NCBI RefSeq assembly: GCF_020804225.1
Contig: NZ_WJBI01000001.1
Location: forward strand, 174,942-238,941
Direction of reading: 5' to 3'
Length of the DNA stretch: 64,000 bases
DNA from: Methanosarcina sp. DH2
GTDB lineage: Archaea > Halobacteriota > Methanosarcinia > Methanosarcinales > Methanosarcinaceae
The notes below the pieces were generated by a model. That model was not told the origin of the DNA. It was given only the letters and a program-made list of their open reading frames with translations, and searched no databases. The position numbers and the translations under genes are program-made. Numbering within the stretch: the first letter of the stretch is position 1; each line of letters starts with the position of its first letter. This document shows positions 54,312 to 63,315 of this stretch, one piece after another.

Positions 54312-56324
54312 TCAGGCTGTCATGCTATTCCTGGGAACTCCTACTCCTACATAAACAAGTTTTGTTTCGAGAGGCACATCTGTCCAGCCACTGGGTGCCA
54401 GGTGTTTCCTGCTGACATCTATCCTTATATCCTCTTTTTCGAGACCTGCACTGATCATATAATTCATAACAAGCTGTCTCCCGAGTTTTTCAGCATACTC
54501 CAGAGCTTCACTGTATACTTCAAATTTTTTCCTTTCCGATGGAGAAAACACAATGAATTCATTTTTCTTTTCCTGCTGAAGCGCACCTTCTATTACTTCG
54601 CTCTCCGGCGCTATGCAGTGCTCTTCGCCTTCGGGAGTTTCTTCCCTGGACTTGGGAACAAGCCTTGTTTTTATAAGAATCTCTACCCTTTTAATTCCTT
54701 TTCCAACAAGGGCTCCAACCGCATTACCAACATCAGCGTGTTCTGGCACTATAAACTCGGCACTAATCAACCTTCTCAGGTTTTCAACGTATGCCCCTAC
54801 AGGTCCTCCTAGAAGGACGACAGGAATTTCTACTCTGAAGCGCGTAAAGTTTTTCCCCTTAAGTACCCTGTCAATCTCGCCTCTGGGCATTCCCTCTATT
54901 AGATATGCGATAAGGTCTTCGGCAATGTTGCGCGCAACCCTGCGCTTTACTTCGGCGCTGAAAGCTTCCGGGTTTAGTTTCAGTGGCCTCCCAAGTATAT
55001 AAGCCCCGATCCTTGCAGCTTCCACATCCCATTCTGTATATTCCCCAAGGACATGCAGGGCATCGGTAGGTGTAAAACCTATAGCCTGGATTAACCTCTT
55101 CTGTATAAGTGAATCGAGTATTGAAGGCGAGGGGCGTTTTTTCAGTGCTATGAGAAGGTCTCCAAAGGAAACAGGTTCTTTTCCTATATACCTGTAGATC
55201 TCACGTTCTCCTGCTTTCAGTTCAATAGGCCTGAAACCTGTCCTGACAAAAAATTTCGTTACCTGGATGTTTTCACAGAGATAACCTTTTGCTACTCTGT
55301 TATGTTTGAGCTTTTCTCTGAATTCGGGATATATAGCAGAAGCTCTGCAGAGAGGAATGACCCGGCGGGGTCCTACGTTGATCCTGTCGCCCTTTAGCCA
55401 TACATGGCTATCTCCCCCGGTTGCCGAGGTTTCCATACGGATAGCTTTTACACGGGTTTGCCAGCCTCCGACTACCGCACCTGAACTGCTGAGTTGCGGG
55501 AGCCCGTTCTGCATCATCGCTACATCCGTACTTGTGCCTCCAACATCAATGACAGCGCATGTGTCAAGCCTGCTGAGGTGGGAGGCACCCACAAGACTTG
55601 CTGCAGGCCCTGAAAATATAGTTTCAATAGGCTTTTCCAGAGCTTCTTCGATTCCAACAACCGACCCATCGCATTTTAGCATCAACATGTTTGCGCTGAT
55701 TCCACGGCTTTCGAATTCTTTAATTATTGACTGGATGAACTTATGGGTGATAGGAATCAACTGAGCATTCAGAAAAGCAGTTATTGCCCTTTCGTAGGCT
55801 CCAAGGTCCTGAGAAAGCTCATGCCCGCAAACAACCGGGTGCTTGGTAAGTTCCTTTACAGTTTTCTTGACGGCAAGCTCATGCTCGGGATTTCGGTTGC
55901 TGAAATACGAAGAGACTGCAAAAGCAGAAACTTTATCCTGAACTTTGAGTGCGAATTCTTTTACCGAATCAAGGTCCAGGTCTTTTAATTCTTCTCCATC
56001 ACTGTTATGCCCGCCTGAGACTGCTACCCAGTAATCTGTGGGGAGTTTCTCAGGGATTACATAGTCTCCGACCATGATCAGGCCTACCGGGAACCCTGTG
56101 CTTTCCAGAATCGTATTTGTAGACAGTGTAGTGGATACGGATACGAGCTTTATATCCCCGAGATAGTCGGGATTCAGCCTGTCGATTGCATTTTTCATTC
56201 CAGGCAGGGGGTCAGGGTAGGTCGTCAGGGCTTTGCTCGACTCAACTACTACTCCATCAGAATCCCTTACGATAACGGCATCAGTATAGGTGCCCCCTGC
56301 ATCGATTCCAAGACTGAAGTGCAT
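54312..56324 (-). CDS. HyuA-type hydantoinase/oxoprolinase family ATPase 2
   Basis: 670 residues, paralogous along its whole length to the protein at 52228-54156: GIDAGGTYTDAVIVRDSDGV, STTLSTNTILESTGFPVGLI, GPAASLVGASHLSRLDTCAV and VIDVGGTSTDVAMMQN. It differs by a charged insert near residue 570 (SREETPEGEEHCIAPESEVI). The ATG at 56324 has GAGGTAAG upstream. No HyuB partner is present. The tandem pair probably arose by duplication and may form a heteromer. Confidence 0.88.
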   Translation of the reverse strand: MHFSLGIDAGGTYTDAVIVRDSDGVVVESSKALTTYPDPLPGMKNAIDRLNPDYLGDIKLVSVSTTLSTNTILESTGFPVGLIMVGDYVIPEKLPTDYWVAVSGGHNSDGEELKDLDLDSVKEFALKVQDKVSAFAVSSYFSNRNPEHELAVKKTVKELTKHPVVCGHELSQDLGAYERAITAFLNAQLIPITHKFIQSIIKEFESRGISANMLMLKCDGSVVGIEEALEKPIETIFSGPAASLVGASHLSRLDTCAVIDVGGTSTDVAMMQNGLPQLSSSGAVVGGWQTRVKAIRMETSATGGDSHVWLKGDRINVGPRRVIPLCRASAIYPEFREKLKHNRVAKGYLCENIQVTKFFVRTGFRPIELKAGEREIYRYIGKEPVSFGDLLIALKKRPSPSILDSLIQKRLIQAIGFTPTDALHVLGEYTEWDVEAARIGAYILGRPLKLNPEAFSAEVKRRVARNIAEDLIAYLIEGMPRGEIDRVLKGKNFTRFRVEIPVVLLGGPVGAYVENLRRLISAEFIVPEHADVGNAVGALVGKGIKRVEILIKTRLVPKSREETPEGEEHCIAPESEVIEGALQQEKKNEFIVFSPSERKKFEVYSEALEYAEKLGRQLVMNYMISAGLEKEDIRIDVSRKHLAPSGWTDVPLETKLVYVGVGVPRNSMTA

Positions 56325-57015
56325 TTTCTTACTTACCTCTTTTGTGAATTGGATAGTGGCTTCTTCAGGTTTTCTGAAAATTATCGGTTTCTGGTATTAT
56401 ACTATTAGCAACCTGATCATTTAACAACCTGGCCAGGTTTCGGACTCTGACTTATAAATTTTTAGATTCCGGTATTGGTTAAAGCCTGTTATTATATAAT
56501 TAAAGTCTGAATAGATGTTAAAGATGTAGTAGCTAAGTGGATATCTAATCTGGATGTTGTTAAATATGTAGTAGCAGTAACTAAACGAATATCCGATGAA
56601 CCTGAGTAATTAACTATTTTTTTAAATCCTGAAAAATCCGTCTGGATTTTTCTGATCCATATCCGAGTAACAGTTAATTAATTGAGTAAGAATTAATTGA
56701 GTAAGGCTAAAAGTCGTCATCAGTGGTTATTCATTAGTTAATTTCTAATTAAGGTTTCTTCATAACTGATTTTAGTTATAAGTTATTTTTAGTTATAAGT
56801 TATTTTTAGCTATAACCTCTTTTAACTTAAACAACTTTTAAATTGCAACCTTATCTGTTAAAATCGAAGGCGTGACAGGTTAACTAACGAATGCTATTCT
56901 TTCGTTTTGCTTTACAAGTTATTTCTCTATTATATTATTTCTCTATTATATTATTTTTTTATTATTTTATTTTTTTGGATTTATAATTCTTTTGCTGGTT
57001 TTTATCATTGTTCGT
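56325..57015. other. Promoter region of the HyuA pair
   Basis: 690 AT-rich bases with short repeats: 'aattgagtaag' twice at 56680-56706, 'atagttaaatctaatctggatgtt'-like doublets near 56520-56570, and 'tttagttataagttat' three times at 56770-56815. The minus-strand promoter of the HyuA genes must lie here. No gene. Confidence 0.45.
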
Positions 57016-57984
57016 TTATGACACTGTCTTCTGTCTTCCTTCCTCAGAAACTCTTATTTTTTTCTGAAAAGAACAGTTTCTCTCAAAGGCAGGTTCTGCT
57101 TTTATAAGGGTGTATATCCCTTGCCCATAGGCTGTTTTCAGTCTCTCTTCTACAAGGTCCGCAATCTCTACAACTTCCTGGATATTTAGGGAGTTATTTA
57201 CAGTTATACAGGCATTGATTGCAATCTCGTTTCCGATCCTCCTCGTTTTAAGCTCGTCGGAACCTATTACTCCTTCAGTTCTGTTTATTATCTCCCTTAT
57301 CTTCCGGTTATTTTCTTCATCAAGGGAAGCTTCTATGAGTTCGTTGGCAGTGCCGTAGAGGAGCCTGCCCGATGTCCCGAGGAGGTACAGGCTTAAAAGT
57401 ACTGCAATAAAAGAATCAGCTATAGCGTAATTTTTTCCGGGGAGGAATGTACATCCTATGCCCAGAGTAACAAAACAGGAAAGAAAGAAACCTCTGATAT
57501 GAGTACTTCTACTGTAAGAGTCAATTTCTGATAAAACTCCTTCAGTTTGGCTCCCGATTTTCCTGTTAATAAGAGGAACAATTTCTTTTGATATAAGGAT
57601 AAAAGCAGCTGTGAGGAGCGTAAACATTTCAGGGGTTTCTGTCTCTCTCCCCTGCACAAACATAAGTAGCTCTCCTGATGCCAGAGTAAATGATTGTACG
57701 CCAGCAAAAAGGAGCACACATGCCCCTGCTCCCATAAAGAGAGTTACAACTTTTCCATGTCCGTAATTATGGCTCCAGTCTTCGGGTTTGCTGGCAATAA
57801 AATGGTCAAGAAGCTTTACAAGTTCATTCATTAACTCGGAAAAAGAACGGACCGCATCTGCGAGAAGTGCAGTGCTGTTTCCCAGCAGTCCGGCAAATAG
57901 TTTAAAAAGAGTTATCGTAAGACTAAATAAGAGTCCTGTATACGATATGTTCCGGGTTTTATTCAAATTTTTGTCCGCTTCCAT
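57016..57984 (-). CDS. Cation diffusion facilitator family protein with altered metal site
   Basis: 322 residues, six membrane segments plus a C-terminal cytosolic domain as in CDF transporters. The start NKTRNISYTGLLFSLTITLF and LLGNSTALLADAVRSFSEL match the family, and YGHGKVVTL is the usual loop. However, the transport-site residues are changed: in segment 2 'ADA-H-S-x-x-D' reads ADAVRSFSE, and in segment 5 'A-x-H-x-x-S-D' reads SYSRSTHIRGFF. Zinc transport by the canonical H/D tetrad is therefore doubtful. It lies between the HyuA pair and the acetate-transporter-like gene in the methanol island. Confidence 0.8.
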   Translation of the reverse strand: MEADKNLNKTRNISYTGLLFSLTITLFKLFAGLLGNSTALLADAVRSFSELMNELVKLLDHFIASKPEDWSHNYGHGKVVTLFMGAGACVLLFAGVQSFTLASGELLMFVQGRETETPEMFTLLTAAFILISKEIVPLINRKIGSQTEGVLSEIDSYSRSTHIRGFFLSCFVTLGIGCTFLPGKNYAIADSFIAVLLSLYLLGTSGRLLYGTANELIEASLDEENNRKIREIINRTEGVIGSDELKTRRIGNEIAINACITVNNSLNIQEVVEIADLVEERLKTAYGQGIYTLIKAEPAFERNCSFQKKIRVSEEGRQKTVS

Positions 57985-58359
57985 CCGAAACTCACCGTTA
58001 ATGATTTTTAAATCCTCCTTCGTAAAAGGAGCCCATTTGACCGGGTTTAAAAGAGAGTACTTGATTATCTAAATTACTCTGAAAATTTAGTAAGAATCCC
58101 GAAGACCTACATTTCCCTAACGCGGTACATGACTCAGCATTTTAAGCCACTGAGATCAATAGATATTGGAGAGGGTGAGTATTTTGAAAACACAGATAAT
58201 ACATCTGTGTTTTCAAGGGTTGGGAATATTTTCGGGCTTTCTATCCTGTTTTTGCCCTGCCGTTTTTATGGGTTTTGTAGGTCTTCGAGGTTGGTGTAGG
58301 TTTTCCTCAGATTCCGTTTTTCTTTTTACTGAGGGTGTAATGCTGTCATTACTTTATCT
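57985..58359. other. Intergenic region with terminator-like hairpin
   Basis: Between the acetate-transporter-like gene and the CDF gene; holds the perfect hairpin at 58184-58216 and presumably the CDF promoter. Confidence 0.5.
58184..58216 (-). terminator. Perfect 14-base-pair hairpin after the mtaCB operon
   Basis: TTGAAAACACAGAT (58184-58197) and its exact complement at 58203-58216 with a five-base loop. On the minus strand it begins about 145 bases after the end of the acetate-transporter-like gene and before the CDF gene; probably the 3' end of the mtaC-mtaB-transporter transcript or an RNA-stabilising stem. Confidence 0.55.
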
Positions 58360-58944
58360 TCAGAGTGGAGCAATTGTCTTTCCATGGACTTCATTCATAA
58401 CCATGGCAAGAGCCGTGTATAAAGATCCAAGGCCCATAATAAGTCCAACATATCCGGCCACTACAAGCAGCCCGGTATTCCCGGTTGCGTTTACAACGGC
58501 CAGCAGCATAAATAATATAAATAAAGTTACAAATACAAACTGAAGGGCTCTGACTCCGATTTTCATTGTAATGATTAACATAACAAAGGTGTACACACCC
58601 CAGGTGAAGAGATATGCGGCCATAGCGATTCCAGAAGAGGCTTCAGCCCAGCCCATTGCAGGCATTACGATCAGTCCGGCCAGTGAGAACCAGAAAAGGC
58701 CGAATGCTGAGAATGCAGTTCCTGCAAAAACATCTCCTTTCTTCCAGCACATGATTCCTGCAAACACCTGGGCAAATCCTCCCAGGAATATTGCCATGGA
58801 GACAATCATTGACTCCACAGGGTATACCCCTATGTAGCTCAGACTCAACAGAACTGCAGCGAGACCCAGGCCGGTAAAGCCAAGAGGGGCAGCATTTGCA
58901 GTTTTGTCGACTATTATGGTAGAAGTTCCTACGTTTTCGCTCAT
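58360..58944 (-). CDS. GPR1/FUN34/YaaH (SatP/AceP) family transporter
   Basis: 194 residues, six membrane segments. The family opening APLGFTGLGLAAVLLSLSYI (normally NPAPLGL..F) is present, then GGFAQVFAGIMCWKKGDVFA and GTAFSAFGLFWFSLA. Relatives transport acetate, succinate or ammonium; one Methanosarcina member (AceP) is linked to acetate uptake. Here it follows mtaB after 52 bases and is probably co-transcribed, which points to a role during methanol growth, for example moving a small uncharged or weak-acid molecule. The substrate is not determined by sequence. Confidence 0.88.
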   Translation of the reverse strand: MSENVGTSTIIVDKTANAAPLGFTGLGLAAVLLSLSYIGVYPVESMIVSMAIFLGGFAQVFAGIMCWKKGDVFAGTAFSAFGLFWFSLAGLIVMPAMGWAEASSGIAMAAYLFTWGVYTFVMLIITMKIGVRALQFVFVTLFILFMLLAVVNATGNTGLLVVAGYVGLIMGLGSLYTALAMVMNEVHGKTIAPL

Positions 58945-58996
58945 GATTATTCCCCTGAAGCCATTTTTTAAAAAATTAAAAAAAGAAGTTTAGGGC

Positions 58997-60382
58997 TTAG
59001 AGCCCGTAGTTTTCAGGTCTGAAAACTGCAACTTCCTGTTTGAATTTGGTCAGGTTTTCGCTCATGAACTTGTCAGCATCATCGGTAAGGGCTACAAGGT
59101 CTGCTTTAACCTTTGCAAGAGCATTGGTTTCGAACCTTGTGAGTTTGAGCTTGCCGGAGTTGATGCCTGTTTCTACAATGTTACAGCACTCAATTGCAGC
59201 ATTCTTGGAACGGAGGTAGTTGTTGTTTCCGTCCTTTGCAATTGCCTGTCCTACCTTGTAGGCGTTGTCATAGGCGAGGACATATCCCTGTGGGTCTCTG
59301 TATTTGTCAGAGAGTGCGAGGATGTCCCTGAGGTCCTTTCCTTTTCCGAGTTTCAGAGAGGTGTTCATCATTGCACAGTCGTATGCAAGAGTCTCGGACC
59401 AGCACTGAACAGTGGTACCACCGAATTCACCGTGGTATTCGACGGATTCGTTGGACCAGAGGTCACAGCACTGCATGGTCAGGTTACCCATAAGGTCAGA
59501 GTGGGCACAGGTTGAGGTCTTACCTTCCTGAGCAATTGGGACACCAGAGATGGATTTTATGATGGTGTTTTCGTATCCACAGTCCTTTCCTGGGCCAGTT
59601 GCGCCTGATTCGTATGCACAGAGGGACCTTGCTGCAGAGATTGCCCTTGCAACGATTGCGGTTGTGTGGGCAAGGTTCTTGTCAAGCAGGCCGCCTGCGA
59701 TGAACATTGCAGTGTTTGCCTGGGCACAGTCTGTGTCACCGGCTGCAACTACACCGTTCTTCTTTGCAATGTCTGCAATATCGGACCAGATCATTTCCAT
59801 GTCCATACTGCCGAGCACACCGATACCGAAGAGGATACCTGCAGTGTCGTTCCTGAGGATGGAGTAGTCGAATACTTCCTTACCACCCATGCTCTCTACG
59901 GAAAGCAGGTCAGCACCGTTCTGGGCACACTGTTCGAATGCTTCCATAAAGGTGGTGTACTTGTCTCCTCTGAGCTGGAGGTAGTCACGGTCTTCACGGA
60001 TGTCACCGATTGTGTGGCGGAGTGCGCACTTTATGCCGTATTCATCGTGGTATTCTTCCATGATGGTCTTCTGGGCGTGTGCAACAGCGCCTCCCCATTC
60101 AGGGTTATTGGACATCTGTTCAACGTGTTCAGTTTCGAGGACTATGGAAGGTGCACCGATCTGGACCATTCTTGCCATTGCGTCGGTAGTAATCCTTTCG
60201 TATTCCTTAACGAGTTTGTCTTTAGATTTGCCTGCCTGAGGTCTCGGGGCGTAGTTCAGTTCAGGGGTTGTGAAACCAGCACCAATCTCAAGGCCAAGCC
60301 CTGCCTTTACTGGGAATTTTGCGTTCCCGAAAAGCATGTCATCTGCTTTAGCGTAAGCCATTGAAGTGTATTTTTTTACCAT
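58997..60382 (-). CDS. mtaB: Methanol:corrinoid methyltransferase MtaB
   Basis: 461 residues, family length. MtaB activates methanol on zinc and transfers the methyl group to the Co(I) corrinoid of MtaC. The zinc ligands known from M. barkeri (Glu164, Cys220, Cys269) correspond to Glu163 (SVESMGGKE), Cys219 (GDTDCAQAN) and Cys268 (GPGKDCGYE) here. The ATG has GGAGGG nearby. It starts 12 bases after mtaC, forming the classic mtaCB operon. Codon use looks highly optimised, as for an abundant catabolic enzyme. Confidence 0.98.
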   Translation of the reverse strand: MVKKYTSMAYAKADDMLFGNAKFPVKAGLGLEIGAGFTTPELNYAPRPQAGKSKDKLVKEYERITTDAMARMVQIGAPSIVLETEHVEQMSNNPEWGGAVAHAQKTIMEEYHDEYGIKCALRHTIGDIREDRDYLQLRGDKYTTFMEAFEQCAQNGADLLSVESMGGKEVFDYSILRNDTAGILFGIGVLGSMDMEMIWSDIADIAKKNGVVAAGDTDCAQANTAMFIAGGLLDKNLAHTTAIVARAISAARSLCAYESGATGPGKDCGYENTIIKSISGVPIAQEGKTSTCAHSDLMGNLTMQCCDLWSNESVEYHGEFGGTTVQCWSETLAYDCAMMNTSLKLGKGKDLRDILALSDKYRDPQGYVLAYDNAYKVGQAIAKDGNNNYLRSKNAAIECCNIVETGINSGKLKLTRFETNALAKVKADLVALTDDADKFMSENLTKFKQEVAVFRPENYGL

Positions 60383-60394
60383 TTTGCTCCCTCC

Positions 60395-61171
60395 TTAGTG
60401 CTTGTGGAATTCTGCTCTTAACTTCTCAATGTCGTTACCGCTGGCAATGATTGCATCAGCAATCTTCACAGCGTCTGAAGCTTCTTCACCATAAACTCCA
60501 AGGTCATACTGAGCAACGAAGTCCTGGTTCACAGCACCGCCACCACATGCAAAGGGCAGTTTTAATCCCTTTTCAAGGAGCTTGTCATTGATTTCCTTGA
60601 ATGCATACATAGTGGTTGTCATGAGAGCAGTACCTGTAAGCAGGATTGGCTTCTCTTTTACAACAGCTTCAATGACTTCGTCAACAGGGACATCTCTGCC
60701 CAGGTCAGTTACGTCATAGCCGGCTGCTCTCAGGAGGGCAGCAACAATGTTCTTTCCGATGTCGTGAACGTCTCCTTCTGCAACGTGGCAGACAACAGTT
60801 CCCTTTGGTTCAGGTACTTCTGTGGTCTGGGACTTGCAGTATTCAATACCATTCAGCATGGCATCGGCAGACATCATAACGTTGGGGAGGAAAATGATAC
60901 CGTCATCGTAGAGCTTGGATACAACACCCATGCCTACCATCAGTGCATCATTGATAAGGTCGATTGGCTTCTTGCCTGCAGCAATTGCGGCTTTGAGTCC
61001 GTCAACCACGTCGTCTTCTTCTCCCTCATAGATTGACTTTGCAATCGGGTAGATGAGTTCGTCCTTCGGGTAAAGCTCTTCTGCTGCTTCGTCAGGGGTC
61101 ATTTCCTTTTCGAGGGCGACGTTGTAGCGTACTAATATGCCATCGATGTCTTCCAGTTTCAAATCCAACAT
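60395..61171 (-). CDS. mtaC: Methanol corrinoid protein MtaC
   Basis: 258 residues. N-terminal helical cap (about 1-125) and C-terminal Rossmann-like B12 domain with EGDVHDIGKNI, in which His136 is the lower cobalt ligand, plus TGTALMTTTM and ACGGGAVNQD for the nucleotide tail. It accepts the methyl group from MtaB and passes it to MtaA for coenzyme M methylation. Good ribosome binding site (GGAGG) before the ATG. The transcript probably has a long leader. Confidence 0.98.
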   Translation of the reverse strand: MLDLKLEDIDGILVRYNVALEKEMTPDEAAEELYPKDELIYPIAKSIYEGEEDDVVDGLKAAIAAGKKPIDLINDALMVGMGVVSKLYDDGIIFLPNVMMSADAMLNGIEYCKSQTTEVPEPKGTVVCHVAEGDVHDIGKNIVAALLRAAGYDVTDLGRDVPVDEVIEAVVKEKPILLTGTALMTTTMYAFKEINDKLLEKGLKLPFACGGGAVNQDFVAQYDLGVYGEEASDAVKIADAIIASGNDIEKLRAEFHKH

Positions 61172-61800
61172 ATTTTAACCTCCATTTAATGAAGAGATCT
61201 CAGATTGCTCAGATCCTCGATCTTGCAAGTTGCATCTTCCTGAATTCTCAGGTATTTCTTCCGAAATACTATCTGAACAATGCAAATGAATTCGAAAACC
61301 TCCAGATCGAATTCTTTCCATTGTGGGGGGTATGGATAACCTCTTGATGGTGTACTGGTTGCACAAAAGTGCCGAATTACAGGCCGTTTCATGTTTTTCA
61401 GGCTCCTTAGGAATATTATTGATTTCCTGGGTTTCAGGATTTCCAATTTATATTTCAAGGTGCCAGTAGACCTTTTCTTCCCAGTTAACTTATGAAAGGT
61501 GTACTCCCTTTACTATTCGGGAATTCACTTGCAGATGACAGTTGGATTTCCTGGAATATACCTTCATCTGTGCTAATTTTTGCGCAGCTGTAATTTTATA
61601 ATCCTCACTACGTTTTTCTCCGCAAATGATTTTATAAAAAAGAATTGTTTTTTTGTTCCCATTGATCTAATCAATGACATCAAAATTTATAGAGCAATTA
61701 TTCTCTTTTCAGGGATATTCTTTACTGCGGATATTGATTAAATATAGGTTTTTATTTGAGCTATGGAGGTTAACAAGTGGATTTGTTTTATCTGGAATCT

Positions 61801-61824
61801 TCAATAAGGAAAAATGCGCTGCAT
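61801..61824 (-). CDS. Leader mini-ORF of mtaC (7 residues)
   Basis: Reads MQRIFPY then stop. AAGGAGAGG lies five bases before the ATG, the best ribosome binding site in the whole leader. It starts about 650 bases before mtaC. Could be a regulatory leader peptide, or chance. Confidence 0.3.
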   Translation of the reverse strand: MQRIFPY

Positions 61825-61910
61825 TGAAACCTCTCCTTGAAATTATACAAGTAAGGTTAACACACCTAATTGTTTTTCCCCGTTTTTCAGAAATTTTATT
61901 TTCTTTCTAA

Positions 61911-61920
61911 TATATAATAT
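61911..61920 (-). promoter_or_regulatory. TATA-box candidate for mtaCB
   Basis: On the minus strand ATATTATATATTAG in an A-rich surrounding. Would place the transcript start near 61888. Confidence 0.4.
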
Positions 61921-62247
61921 GAATTTTTTAAGTTCAGGTTTTTTAATTCTCCCTGAATCTGATCAAATTCTATTTTTTATCTTTTTTCCGCTATTTTTTA
62001 AAATGTGGGCGGACTTTTTCCCTGGTGACTTATTGCATCTCTGCTTTTAATTTCTTCTTATGACTACTTATGAAAGATTTTCTATATATTTATTTCCGTC
62101 CCAAAGCCAGGTTACTCTGGAAACTGAAAGGCCACTTTACCTCTTAAATTAGAGGTCTTTTTCGGGCAAGGGTCGAGGACAGTTTTATCCTATATAAGGT
62201 TTTTGTATGTCCGGTCATGGCTTTCCTGAACCGGAAACATATTTCCT

Positions 62248-63315
62248 TCAACAGTTTCTCTGCTTAAAGGGATTTATTTTTGCATGACTGTATCCGTGAC
62301 CGTTTTTTCCCACATTTATATATGAAAGCTGCCTATCATTCAGCTGTCCACTTACCGTTGTATCCACAGTTTCGATAAGTTCTTCCCTGGATACGGATGT
62401 TACCGCAGAGAGTACCTTTACCCTTGATCTGTAATTGCCTTCTTTTTTAAGGATTTCAATCTCGGGTTTGTCATGTGCTGAAGTCACACTTCCCTTTACA
62501 AAGTTTTCTTTGTGTGCAAAGGAAAGTTTGATGTGCCCTATAAATTCAGGGTTCAGCTGTGTTACTCTATTTCTTATGCCGTCCAGGATCTGCCCGGAAA
62601 CAGAGACAACCGTTTCAAGAGATATGTCATGTGAAGTAATTTCGAACTCGGTTGAGTAAGCTGAAACTCCGGACATCTCAACTGAGTTTCTCGCTTCGTG
62701 AATTGTTTTACTCTGGCTGTCTCTTCCTATCAGACAGAATAGTTTGTCCAGGTCTTCTCCTCCCTGCCTGGCTGAGAAATGAACTATCCTTGCTTTCGGG
62801 TTCAATTTGCGTAGAAGCAGGCACGTTTCCAGAAGTTTTTCAGGTCCTATGAGATCGACTTTGTTGATGCCCAGAACCTCGGCATCTTCTATCTGATTTC
62901 TAACAAAATTCTGCAGATCTCCCGCATCAGGGCTCAGGCGGCCGGGATCCACGAGGCTTACTATTGGAGCAAAGTTGATCTCTGGAATATGCATGCTCTG
63001 TATATTGCTTTTGATCTGCCTTGGAAAGGCTATCCCTGTAGGCTCTATTATAATAGTATCCGGACGGTAAGAAGTTATAAGGCTTTTAAGGGTGTACTCC
63101 ATACTGATCCTGAGAGTGCAGCAAACGCACCCGCTTGTAATTTCTCTGGTTTCCACTCCCCCTTTCGAGATGGTGTCCCCGTCTATCCCTATCTCTCCTA
63201 TTTCGTTGACGATAATTGCTGTTCTCTGCCCCTGTGCTCCAAGATATTCGACAAGCTTTCTTATTGTTGTCGTTTTTCCGCTTCCAAGGAATCCTCCGAT
63301 TATCATGCACTTCAT
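62248..63315 (-). CDS. CobW-like G3E family GTPase
   Basis: 355 residues. G1 GGFLGSGKTTT (7-17), the metal-binding GCVCCTL with Cys63, Cys65 and Cys66, IIEPTGIAFP, and the base-specificity GINKVDLIG. The C-terminal half (about 200-355) is less conserved and ends in NVGKNGHGYSHAKIN, with His residues. G3E GTPases insert or chaperone metals and cobalamin (CobW, HypB, UreG, MeaB). Its place directly upstream of mtaC suggests corrinoid or zinc delivery to MtaC/MtaB. It has its own 620-base upstream region with two palindromes. Confidence 0.88.
   Translation of the reverse strand: MKCMIIGGFLGSGKTTTIRKLVEYLGAQGQRTAIIVNEIGEIGIDGDTISKGGVETREITSGCVCCTLRISMEYTLKSLITSYRPDTIIIEPTGIAFPRQIKSNIQSMHIPEINFAPIVSLVDPGRLSPDAGDLQNFVRNQIEDAEVLGINKVDLIGPEKLLETCLLLRKLNPKARIVHFSARQGGEDLDKLFCLIGRDSQSKTIHEARNSVEMSGVSAYSTEFEITSHDISLETVVSVSGQILDGIRNRVTQLNPEFIGHIKLSFAHKENFVKGSVTSAHDKPEIEILKKEGNYRSRVKVLSAVTSVSREELIETVDTTVSGQLNDRQLSYINVGKNGHGYSHAKINPFKQRNC

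Larger units (their letters stand above)
61172..62247 (-). promoter_or_regulatory. mtaC: Long upstream/leader region of mtaCB
   Basis: 1.07 kb of non-coding DNA between the CobW-like gene and mtaC, both on the minus strand. Long untranslated leaders are known for methanosarcinal mtaCB operons. A minus-strand TATA candidate is at 61911-61920, giving a leader of about 700 bases, and a mini-frame with a strong ribosome binding site at 61801-61824. A weak hairpin ACCTCT-TAAATT-AGAGGT at 62139-62156 may terminate the CobW-like gene. Two small minus-strand frames (61175-61366, 61186-61458) are not convincing. Confidence 0.55.

Noticed and set aside
61175-61458. Two overlapping minus-strand frames just before mtaC
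   Set aside because: They lie in the mtaCB leader, have no ribosome site and a Cys/Arg/Pro-rich composition that does not look like a protein.
62139-62161. Hairpin ACCTCT-TAAATT-AGAGGT followed by T on the plus strand
   Set aside because: No plus-strand gene ends here; only six base pairs, so listed only as a weak possibility within the leader region.
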